A DNA stretch of 40,879 nt from a virus. Shown piece by piece: positions 18,309-24,768 of the stretch (the first letter of the stretch is position 1; every line of letters begins with the position of its first letter). The DNA lies in IMG/VR virus record IMGVR_UViG_3300032236_001175, positions 1 through 40,879 of that record. One strand, given 5' to 3'. Below the pieces are notes generated by a model, which searched no databases, was not told where the DNA came from, and was given only the letters and a program-made list of their open reading frames with translations. Both the position numbers and the translations under genes were made by a program.

Positions 18309-18336
18309 TGCAAAAAAGAAGGCCTTCTTTTTTGCA
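18309..18336. terminator. Perfect 28-bp palindrome, likely strong terminator
   Basis: TGCAAAAAAGAAGG (18309-18322) is followed at once by its exact inverse complement (18323-18336). As RNA this folds into a stem with a small GGCC loop and an A/U-rich base, giving a U-rich 3' side in either direction. It stands after the megatron gene and before the accessory fibre genes, and may end the long structural transcript. Confidence 0.75.
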
Positions 18337-18388
18337 AATGTTGCGAACGATTTAACCGTATCAAACCCGCTTTTGTAACGGATTAATC

Positions 18389-19090
18389 ATGTCAAATACC
18401 GCGAATCTCATTCTGCCCTATCTCGACGCGGCGCAGGCGCAGAAGCACGTCACGCACAATGCATCGCTGACCGTGCTCGACGCCGTGACGCAGCTCGCCG
18501 TCATCGCGCGCACGGTCACCGCGCCGCCTAGCTCGCCATCGGATGGCGACCGCTATCTCGTCGCTGCGGGCGCGACGGGCGCCTGGGCGGGATGGGATGG
18601 CAACATCGCGGCCTATCAGTCGGGCGCGTGGGCGAAATACACGCCGCGCGAAGGCTGGCTCGCCTGGGTGGCGGCCGAAACGCTCGCGCTCGAATACACC
18701 GGGGGCACCTGGCAGAACGCGGCCGGCGCGCGCTCGCCACATGGGGCTTGCAGAACGCCGCGAATCCTTGAAGAGCTACTTACGCTAAGCGGATCGTCAG
18801 TAACTTCGGTGAATTCCATTCCGAACGGCTCGATCTGCTCCGGCGTTTCAGAACGCGTCATCACCGGAATAACGGGCGCAACCTCTTTCAGCGTCGGCGT
18901 CGCGGGCAATACCACACAATTCGGAAATCTTCTCGGCATCGCGGCCGGCTCGACGAATTTCGGCATCATCGGGCCGACGGCCTTTTATGCGAACACGGCC
19001 GTGGTGTTGACCGCGATCGGGGGCGCCTTCACCGGCGGCCAGGTGCGCCTCGCCATCCATATCGACCAGATCACGCCACCGCAAAGCTAA
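18389..19090 (+). CDS. DUF2793-containing tail protein
   Basis: 233 residues whose first 110 match DUF2793, found downstream of tail genes in many alphaproteobacterial phages and GTA-like elements: ANLILPYLDAAQAQKHVTHN, VTAPPSSPSDGDRYLVAAGATGAW, and WDGNIAAYQSGAWAKYTPREGWLAWV. The C-terminal part (from about 125) is beta-rich and less familiar, with Gly, Thr and Ser repeats suggesting a fibre or spike tip. It likely links the variable fibre to the tail. GGA lies 8 bases before the ATG. Confidence 0.85.
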   Translation: MSNTANLILPYLDAAQAQKHVTHNASLTVLDAVTQLAVIARTVTAPPSSPSDGDRYLVAAGATGAWAGWDGNIAAYQSGAWAKYTPREGWLAWVAAETLALEYTGGTWQNAAGARSPHGACRTPRILEELLTLSGSSVTSVNSIPNGSICSGVSERVITGITGATSFSVGVAGNTTQFGNLLGIAAGSTNFGIIGPTAFYANTAVVLTAIGGAFTGGQVRLAIHIDQITPPQS

Positions 19091-19104
19091 TCGGAGAAGC
19101 AACC

Positions 19105-20394
19105 ATGGCTGTGCAATCAATCGGGGCGCATACCGTTGATCTATCCGTCGCCAGCGACGCGAACGGTGTGCGCATTGTTAATTCAAACGGAACCGACGCG
19201 CTTGTCCCCGTCTTTACCGGCGACACCGGATCCGGCGGCACGGCAGGGCTTATACCAGCGCCACCAGCTGGGAGTGCAGCGGCTGGGCTAGTGCTTGGCG
19301 CAAATGGTTCTTATGTTCCTGCGCCAGTATTTAGCCTGCAAAACTATAAGCCCACGAGCTTGCAGCGTTGGCGCATGGCTAAAAACAACGCGCGCCTCGG
19401 TATAGCGAATGCCGCCGTTGCGTGCGTGGGAGACAGCACGACATTTGGTGTAGGGGCAGACGCGACAACAGCGAATTGGCGAAAAAATAGTCCTATCGCA
19501 AAGCTTAACGCTTTGATCGGCAGTTCTTCGCGTGCGATATTTGGCACGGGAAATTCTGACGGTAACGCAGGCCAAACATCTGATAATCGCATCTCTGTGA
19601 CGGGAGATTGGACTTACGGCGCCGCTACAGGTAATGCACTTGTCGGCCTATATTTTATGGTATCCAACTCCATTGGTTCAGTGTTTTCTTTTGCTGTTGA
19701 TGGCAGCACTGACACGGCGGACATATACTATGTACCATTTAATGGGAGCATGACAGTAAATGTGGACGGTGGGGCGACAATAGCGACAACGCCGGCCAAT
19801 TCAGCTTATAGTTTGCAAAAATTAACGGCGACCTATGCCGCCGGAACGCACACAATAAATGTTGTAAACAACGACGCGACACATTCGGCGCGGCTATTCG
19901 GGGTAAACGCCTACAGCAACGCAACGAAGAGTATCCACTGTTTCAATTGGGGCGGAAGAGGCCAAACAACAACAAACTGGATTAATACACAGTCACCCTA
20001 TTCATGCTTGACTGCTATTCAGTATTTTCAGCCTATCCTTACGATAATTAATTTAGGCATAAATGATTGGGGGGCGGGTGCTATACCTGTTGCCACTACG
20101 ATTACGAATTTACAGGCGTTGATAAATGGCATTACTTCGTTTTCTGACATAATTCTTGTAACACCCCAGCAAACACACAGCAGCGCTGTGTCAATCGCGA
20201 CGCAGACGCCATACATAAATGCTATAAAAGCGCTTGGAGTTTCAAACAATATCCCTGTCTTAGATTTTTGGACGCGAAACCCGTGGAATACATCGTTCAC
20301 GTCCGATGACTACCATCCGAACGCCCAAGGATATTACGATCTAGCCGACGCTTATTTTTCCGCGATGTTCGCTGATGGGAAATCAGCGTTTTAA
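19105..20394 (+). CDS. Tail fibre with SGNH/GDSL esterase domain
   Basis: 429 residues. About 95 N-terminal residues are Gly/Ala/Pro-rich, as in a fibre attachment region. The SGNH hydrolase domain follows: block I VACVGDSTTFG (Asp110, Ser111), block III INLGINDW (Asn-Asp), and block V DDYHPNAQGYYD (Asp401 and His404). Such domains deacetylate or de-esterify surface polysaccharide, here most likely the host receptor glycan. From about 19.3 to 20.4 kb base use is clearly richer in A and T than in the neighbours, with many AAT, ATA and TTA codons, which suggests recent acquisition. The substrate is unknown. Confidence 0.85.
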   Translation: MAVQSIGAHTVDLSVASDANGVRIVNSNGTDALVPVFTGDTGSGGTAGLIPAPPAGSAAAGLVLGANGSYVPAPVFSLQNYKPTSLQRWRMAKNNARLGIANAAVACVGDSTTFGVGADATTANWRKNSPIAKLNALIGSSSRAIFGTGNSDGNAGQTSDNRISVTGDWTYGAATGNALVGLYFMVSNSIGSVFSFAVDGSTDTADIYYVPFNGSMTVNVDGGATIATTPANSAYSLQKLTATYAAGTHTINVVNNDATHSARLFGVNAYSNATKSIHCFNWGGRGQTTTNWINTQSPYSCLTAIQYFQPILTIINLGINDWGAGAIPVATTITNLQALINGITSFSDIILVTPQQTHSSAVSIATQTPYINAIKALGVSNNIPVLDFWTRNPWNTSFTSDDYHPNAQGYYDLADAYFSAMFADGKSAF

Positions 20395-20456
20395 TGGCTA
20401 GATCGATCTTTGCGGTATCCGAACGCGCGTCTTTGCCTAAACCGTAGGAAAAAATC

Positions 20457-21692
20457 ATGGCCATCGCCATCACTGGCTCGCAACTGCGCGAGCTTTTCCC
20501 GCATGCGCTCGACGGCTATGTGCAGGCAATCGCGCAGGGCGCCCGGTTCTTCGACCAGTATGGCGTGACGACGGCATTGCGCCTGGCGCACTTCCTGGCG
20601 CAATGCGCGGCAGAGACGGACGGCTTCATTATCACCGAGGAGTCTGGAAACTACTCGGCGCAACGGCTCCTCGAAGTCTTCCCGCGCTACTTCAAACCCG
20701 CGCAGGCCCGCGCCTATGCGCATAAGCCCGCGCTCATCTTCTCGCGCACCTATGGCGGGCGCATGGGCAACGGCGGCGAGATCACGCGCGACGGCTGGAC
20801 TTATCGCGGGCGCGGCATGATCCAGCTCACCGGGCGCGAGAATTACGCCAGGCGTAGCGCGATCGCGGGCGTGGACCTGGTAAAGGATCCGGACAAGGCG
20901 GCGGATTGCTTTGTGTCGCTGAAGATCGCGCTGCAGGAATGGATCGACCTTGGGCTGAACGAATGGGCCGACAAGGGCCCGACGCACGAGGCGGTGCTCG
21001 CCTGCGCGCGCGGCATCAATTGCGGTTCACCGACGAAGCAGGAGCAGCCAAACGGCCTCGACGCCCGCCGCGAGGCCTTCGACAAGATCTGGCGCGCGAT
21101 CGGCGACGAGCACCATGTGACGGTTTCGCCCGCGGCCGATGGCTTCCTCACCGAAGGCGAAACCGGCGCGGCGGTGCGCGACATGCAGGCCAAGCTCGCG
21201 AGCCTCGGCTATTACGTCGGCATGATCGATGGCGTCTTCGGCCCGGCGACGAAGGCGGCCGTCGCGACGTTTCAGGATACCGAGAAGACCGGCGGCTCGC
21301 GTGGCGTCTGGATTTGCGGCGAGTACAACGTCGCGGCAGAGCGCGCCAAGCCGATCGAAAAGTCCGTGCGGCAGGCCGTGAACGTGACGGCGCTCGCAAA
21401 CCTCGGCGACGCGCACATCGAGCACGCCAGCAAAGGCAAGCGCCTCGCCGGCGTCGGGCTCGCGCTCACGGCCATCGGCCAGGGCGCGACCATGATCGAC
21501 GTGAACGACCTTCCGAACATCGCGCAAGGCGCCCGCGCCATCGTTGAGCCCGTGCTCGATACATTGCGTTGGGGCCTCGGCCAGAATGGCTTCGTCGTCG
21601 CGGGCCTCGGCTTTGCGGCGATATACATCCTCTTTCACAAGGCGCAGGCGGCCCGCGTCGCCGATGTGCGCGACGGAAAGGCCACGCCTTAA
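20457..21692 (+). CDS. Endolysin: GH19 domain, peptidoglycan-binding domain, C-terminal membrane segment
   Basis: 411 residues. The GH19 (chitinase class I-like) lysozyme domain spans about 1-215: HFLAQCAAETDGF with the likely catalytic Glu, EESGNYSAQRLLEVFPRYF, and the signature RTYGGRMGNGGE...YRGRGMIQLTGRENY. A peptidoglycan-binding repeat follows (about 230-285: LTEGETGAAVRDMQAKLASLG, DGVFGPATKAAVATFQ). The C-terminal 130 residues are unusual and include one hydrophobic segment (GFVVAGLGFAAIYILFH, about 379-395), so the enzyme may sit on the inner membrane. No N-terminal signal is seen. It begins the lysis cluster. Confidence 0.92.
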   Translation: MAIAITGSQLRELFPHALDGYVQAIAQGARFFDQYGVTTALRLAHFLAQCAAETDGFIITEESGNYSAQRLLEVFPRYFKPAQARAYAHKPALIFSRTYGGRMGNGGEITRDGWTYRGRGMIQLTGRENYARRSAIAGVDLVKDPDKAADCFVSLKIALQEWIDLGLNEWADKGPTHEAVLACARGINCGSPTKQEQPNGLDARREAFDKIWRAIGDEHHVTVSPAADGFLTEGETGAAVRDMQAKLASLGYYVGMIDGVFGPATKAAVATFQDTEKTGGSRGVWICGEYNVAAERAKPIEKSVRQAVNVTALANLGDAHIEHASKGKRLAGVGLALTAIGQGATMIDVNDLPNIAQGARAIVEPVLDTLRWGLGQNGFVVAGLGFAAIYILFHKAQAARVADVRDGKATP

Positions 21693-21790
21693 CTGAGCGC
21701 TTCAAGTAATAATAACATTTTCTGTCATTTTCTTCTTGCCAGCAGTGACTTATTCTATCACTAATACTGCATTGAGAAAGGAGAAAACAG

Positions 21791-21994
21791 ATGGAAAAGA
21801 CTTGGAACTTCGACGAAAACAAACTGATCGCATCGGCAAAAGCTCTCGGCATCAAGATCACGCGGGCAGAACTCGGAAGCGATATTTGCCAATGCTGGGC
21901 CGATCGTGTGCTTTACGCACAGAAAGCCTTCGACGACGGCGACATGGCGGAATGCCAGGCGGCAATCGAAGATGCGAACATTTACGCGATATAA
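21791..21994 (+). CDS. Small hypothetical protein in lysis region
   Basis: 67 residues, soluble, helical and acidic with two nearby Cys (DICQCWADRV). I do not recognise it. A strong AAAGGAG ribosome site precedes the start and a strong terminator follows directly, so it may be a separate small transcription unit. The 98-base gap upstream is AT-rich (runs of ATAATAATAA and TTTTCTT) and may hold a promoter, but I cannot define the boxes. Confidence 0.72.
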   Translation: MEKTWNFDENKLIASAKALGIKITRAELGSDICQCWADRVLYAQKAFDDGDMAECQAAIEDANIYAI

Positions 21995-22000
21995 GGAAAC

Positions 22001-22026
22001 AGGGGCCCGAAAGGGCCCTTCTTTTT
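22001..22026 (+). terminator. Rho-independent terminator
   Basis: AGGGGCCC (22001-22008), a GAAA tetraloop, then GGGCCCTT (22013-22020) and CTTTTT. The 8-bp stem has one G-T wobble. This is a textbook intrinsic terminator placed between the 67-residue gene and the spanin genes. Confidence 0.85.
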
Positions 22027-22040
22027 GAGCAGAGGCGGCC

Positions 22041-22427
22041 ATGATCTTCGCGGCGATCCCCTATCTTGTGATACAGGCGCGGGCGGCCATCATTGGCGCG
22101 CTCGCCGATCCGCTCTTGCGCTCGCTTGTCATGGCCTTCGCGCTGATGATGGGCTTTTACGCGTTGAAGGCCTATTGGCAGGCGGGCCTCGTGCCGCGCG
22201 CCGACATCGAAGCCGCGACGCAGACCGCGCAGACCGACGCAATCGCAACGCGCGCCGTCATCGAGCAACAGCATACAGTGTCCGAACAAGCCGACGCCGA
22301 GGCGCTTGCGCGCCAGGCGGCCGATATGGAGCGCGCCCGCGATGCGTGGAAAACGTCTGCCGATCCCGTTGTGCTTAGCGCTGGCAATGGCTGGCTGTGC
22401 CGAAAAGCCAACGGCGGTCGCTGTTGA
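22041..22427 (+). CDS. i-spanin (Rz-like)
   Basis: 128 residues with one N-terminal membrane segment (about 27-45, LVMAFALMMGFYALKAYW) followed by an Ala/Gln/Glu-rich helical part (about 55-108), the plan of an inner-membrane spanin. It would span the periplasm with the o-spanin encoded in an overlapping frame and fuse the membranes in the last step of lysis. The call rests on topology and on the overlapping lipoprotein gene, not on sequence likeness. Confidence 0.78.
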   Translation: MIFAAIPYLVIQARAAIIGALADPLLRSLVMAFALMMGFYALKAYWQAGLVPRADIEAATQTAQTDAIATRAVIEQQHTVSEQADAEALARQAADMERARDAWKTSADPVVLSAGNGWLCRKANGGRC

Positions 22428-22665
22428 TCTGGCGCCGCTGCGCTGCCCTGCCCTGCGCTCGGCCGACACCGCGCCCTTTGCGCGCAAGCCTATCCCCGCG
22501 CCCGCCGGCGACATGACGGCCTCGAAGCTCGAGGCCTGGATCGACGGCCGCGAGCTACAGCTCGTTGAGACGCAGCGCGCCGGCTCGCGCCTGGCTACCC
22601 TTTACACCGCTTGCGCAAAGCAGTCGCGCGTCACGCAGGTATCAACTGGAGACGACAGGAAATGA
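22342..22665 (+). CDS. o-spanin lipoprotein (Rz1-like)
   Basis: 107 residues from ATG 22342. The signal peptide RLPIPLCLALAMAGC ends in a lipobox with Cys19, so the mature protein is an outer-membrane lipoprotein, and the mature N-terminus is Pro-rich as usual for Rz1. The gene starts inside the i-spanin gene in another frame and overlaps it by 86 bases, the usual Rz/Rz1 arrangement. An in-frame ATG at 22306 exists but would put a charged stretch before the signal. Confidence 0.82.
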   Translation: MRGKRLPIPLCLALAMAGCAEKPTAVAVDLAPLRCPALRSADTAPFARKPIPAPAGDMTASKLEAWIDGRELQLVETQRAGSRLATLYTACAKQSRVTQVSTGDDRK

Positions 22666-22674
22666 GCGCGACGC

Positions 22675-22956
22675 ATGATCAATGGCAAGGAATTTATGGG
22701 AGCGGGCCGCGAGCAGTGGATCTTGCACACCTTGGAAAGCTGGCTGCGCATCGAGCATCGCATGACGCTGGCCGAGGGCTCGATCGACCATCTCGACCAT
22801 CGCCTCGGCCGTCTGGAGAAGGACAAGGCGGCGGTGCAGGAGGCGTGGTTCAAAATGCTGCGCGGTGCACTTGCGCTAATGGCGGCCTTCGTGACCACGC
22901 TCGCGCTGAATGGCGGCGGCATGCTGGAAACGGCGGCGCACTTCTTCAAGCGATAG
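22675..22956 (+). CDS. XhlA-like membrane protein, candidate holin
   Basis: 93 residues: an amphipathic helical N-terminal part with a coiled coil (about 30-58: RMTLAEGSIDHLDHRLGRLEKDK) and one membrane segment (about 62-80). This resembles XhlA-type holin-associated proteins. It follows the spanin genes, so a role in lysis is likely. ATG 22696, with AAGG just upstream, is an alternative start giving 86 residues; the ribosome site for 22675 is poorly spaced. Confidence 0.7.
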   Translation: MINGKEFMGAGREQWILHTLESWLRIEHRMTLAEGSIDHLDHRLGRLEKDKAAVQEAWFKMLRGALALMAAFVTTLALNGGGMLETAAHFFKR

Positions 22957-22973
22957 GCGGATTCGGCGATTTC

Positions 22974-23042
22974 ATGACGCTGATCGCCGTCGGCGTCGCG
23001 ATCTTTGGCGTTACGCTCGCCGCATTGAACCGGCTCGGCTAG
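22974..23042 (+). CDS. Possible 22-residue hydrophobic microprotein
   Basis: A very short frame encoding a single hydrophobic helix (MTLIAVGVAIFGVTLAAL and a basic tail), starting 17 bases after the candidate holin gene. It would be the right size for a membrane-active peptide helping the holin. There is no clear ribosome site, and a random hydrophobic frame cannot be excluded. Confidence 0.25.
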   Translation: MTLIAVGVAIFGVTLAALNRLG

Positions 23043-23050
23043 TGCGATGC

Positions 23051-23335
23051 TCACATGAGACTGGCGTTGTGTTCCATGCAAGCAGGACATGAACAGTCGG
23101 AGCGAACGCCCGCAATACGCCAAGAGCCGCACTGGCCTAGACGTGGAAGCCACTGTCCGGAATCAAGCGCCATTTGCTCCCATTTAGTACACGGAACAAA
23201 CTCGCGATCATAGATATCAAATTCGGCGCAGTGTTCTTTCAGTTCGCGGTCTAATCGTTCACATGCCTTGCATCGCATTCTGGTGCCATGTGTGTGACAT
23301 GTATGGACTTGGTCCGATCTTCCGAATCCAAACAT
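23051..23335 (-). CDS. Cys-rich small protein, leftward
   Basis: 94 residues with about eight cysteines and several histidines: HTCHTHGTRMRCKACERLDRELKEHCAEFD, then VPCTKWEQM, GQCGSWRI and SDCSCPACME. This suggests one or two zinc-binding knuckles. The start at 23335 has CGGGAG about 7 bases upstream; the frame is open further but without a ribosome site. It is the only leftward gene between the lysis genes and the rightward membrane operon, and its 5' end faces the 23.4-kb operator cluster, so it is probably under repressor control. Function unknown. Confidence 0.6.
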   Translation of the reverse strand: MFGFGRSDQVHTCHTHGTRMRCKACERLDRELKEHCAEFDIYDREFVPCTKWEQMALDSGQWLPRLGQCGSWRIAGVRSDCSCPACMEHNASLM

Positions 23336-23376
23336 GATTGACTCCCGGTGACAGATTATTGCGCATGTTCTTAATC

Positions 23377-23447
23377 TGACACATTGCATCGACTGACGCA
23401 ATAAGTCAGTTAGCGCTTGACAACCTGACGTATTGCGTCAGTAAATA
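23377..23447. promoter_or_regulatory. Divergent early promoter with repressor operators (third cluster)
   Basis: Two copies of the 15-bp operator motif: TGACGCAATAAGTCA (23394-23408) and TGACGTATTGCGTCA (23426-23440). A weaker half-match, TGACACATTGCATCG, lies at 23377-23391. A perfect -35 box TTGACA stands at 23417-23422, three bases before the second operator. A -10 candidate, TAAATA or the overlapping GTAAAT, lies at about 23441-23447. This would drive the rightward membrane operon and possibly the leftward Cys-rich gene. The motif also occurs at 29.4-29.5 and 30.3 kb. Confidence 0.75.
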
Positions 23448-23552
23448 AGGCATGCGCTTAACTATATTCCCCATCTCGCGCCAGTCCTTGGCGCCATCCT
23501 GGCCCTTCTCGCGGCCATGCCCCGCGCCTTTTTGCGTCGCGAGGGCCGATCG

Positions 23553-24200
23553 ATGACGACAGATCACGCGATCCTTCTGCGAGACATCACCACGAACATG
23601 AATAGCGCGCTAGCCGCGCTCGGCTTCGGTTTCATCATGGGCATCTTTGCCCTTCTGATACTCGTAAAGGCGGGCGTGAAGCCGGGCGCCGTTTCAATAT
23701 TGACCGTCGTGCTTGGTGTGGGGGCCCTATGCGTGTGCTTCGCGGCATGGGCGCAGAGCTGGCATTTTCATTTCAGACTCGACTGGAGTGTTGAAGTAAT
23801 CCGAATTCTCGGAATCGTGGCCGCTTGCGCTATCGCCGGAATAATCCTGCTAAGGATCGTAGAACGCGCGCCGCCAGCTGCTCTTTTTGCTTGCCTGGCG
23901 GCGCTGAGTGTTTGCGGTCTTTTGGGCGCGTTGGCAATATGGGCACCTCCTCATAATCTCTTGCTGCTCATCGTGGCGCTTCTGATCATCGCAATATTGG
24001 CGGCCTTGATGATCATCGCATGGGCGTCGGTGAAGATGACGGCCGACCGGCCAATCATCATCCAGCAAGCACCTGACAATCCGCAAATCGAAACCGCAGG
24101 GCGGCGCGAAATCAATCGCGGCCCATTGCTTGCCCTGCCGCGCGGCGCTCGCGCTCTGCAACTTTATCAACAGCGGAACCAATCATGCCAAAAACGATGA
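23553..24200 (+). CDS. Five-segment membrane protein
   Basis: 215 residues with five predicted membrane segments (SALAALGFGFIMGIFALLILV, AVSILTVVLGVGALCVCFAAW, VIRILGIVAACAIAGIILL, AALFACLAALSVCGLLGALAIW, NLLLLIVALLIIAILAALMII). A basic tail of about 50 residues follows, probably cytoplasmic. GAGGG 7 bases before ATG 23553 supports this start over 23517. It is the first gene of an early rightward operon under the 23.4-kb operators and ends with the membrane-bound ATPase, so it may help build a membrane site. Superinfection exclusion is the other usual role. No family recognised. Confidence 0.7.
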   Translation: MTTDHAILLRDITTNMNSALAALGFGFIMGIFALLILVKAGVKPGAVSILTVVLGVGALCVCFAAWAQSWHFHFRLDWSVEVIRILGIVAACAIAGIILLRIVERAPPAALFACLAALSVCGLLGALAIWAPPHNLLLLIVALLIIAILAALMIIAWASVKMTADRPIIIQQAPDNPQIETAGRREINRGPLLALPRGARALQLYQQRNQSCQKR

Positions 24201-24358
24201 CTTATGGCGTTTATCTCTATGCGGCCATTTGCGTCGCGATCGCTATCGGCCTGGAATTGTACAGCGCACCAACGACGGCGCGCGCGTTCCTGGCAATCGC
24301 CCGTGATATTCTGATCGCGCTCGGCGTGACCGTTATCTGGTCCGAATGGCGGCGGTGA
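24185..24358 (+). CDS. Small two-segment membrane protein
   Basis: 57 residues: MPKTMTYGVYLYAAICVAIA begins the first hydrophobic helix, and a second (FLAIARDILIALGVTVIW) follows before a short basic end. The gene starts inside the end of the preceding membrane gene (overlap of 16 bases) and the next gene starts three bases after its stop, which strengthens the call. It could be a holin-like or scaffold protein; function unknown. Confidence 0.6.
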   Translation: MPKTMTYGVYLYAAICVAIAIGLELYSAPTTARAFLAIARDILIALGVTVIWSEWRR

Positions 24359-24361
24359 CGC

Positions 24362-24586
24362 ATGTTCAAAGCTTTAATGCTCGGCCTTCACAAACGGATT
24401 GATCGCTGTGAGCGCGAGCGCCTCAAGCAGGCAAAGCTCAACCGCGAAACACGATTTCAGGAAGTGCGCGTTGAGACACGGAAGGCGGCTGGAAGGCTCG
24501 CGCGCACAAAGGCGCTCGCCGATATGCCTTTGCCAATGCGGAAAAGGCCGAAGACTTCAATGACGAAAAAGGGGAAGCAGAAATGA
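24362..24586 (+). CDS. Small basic helical protein
   Basis: 74 residues, strongly basic (Lys/Arg about one third) and helical: KRIDRCERERLKQAKLNRETR, then KAAGRLARTK, with a basic C-terminus KTSMTKKGKQK. It may bind nucleic acid or acidic membrane. It lies in the early membrane operon and its stop overlaps the next ATG (ATGA). No family recognised. Confidence 0.62.
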   Translation: MFKALMLGLHKRIDRCERERLKQAKLNRETRFQEVRVETRKAAGRLARTKALADMPLPMRKRPKTSMTKKGKQK

Positions 24587-24765
24587 GCGGCAAGCCGTCT
24601 TACACAGAAAAGCAGGCTGCGATCGCGGCGGCAAAGGTAGAAGTCGCGCAGGCCGAAGCCGCGCTCGCGGCGGCGAAACATAAGCTCGCGCAGGCCGAGG
24701 ATATGGGCCTCGGCTCATGGTCCAAGGCAATGCGCGATGCCGATCGCTCGGTTGGCCTTCGATAA
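24583..24765 (+). CDS. Small Ala-rich helical protein
   Basis: 60 residues with an Ala-rich coiled coil (KQAAIAAAKVEVAQAEAALA, about 10-42) and a Gly/Ser tail. It is coupled by overlap to the preceding gene and lies three bases before the ATPase gene. Possibly an adaptor for one of its operon partners; function unknown. Confidence 0.62.
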   Translation: MSGKPSYTEKQAAIAAAKVEVAQAEAALAAAKHKLAQAEDMGLGSWSKAMRDADRSVGLR

Positions 24766-24768
24766 CGC

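Noticed and set aside
22611-23042. Rightward open frame overlapping the XhlA-like gene
   Set aside because: Its middle is Gly/Arg/His-rich as expected out of frame; only its last 22 codons look like a peptide and are listed separately with low confidence.
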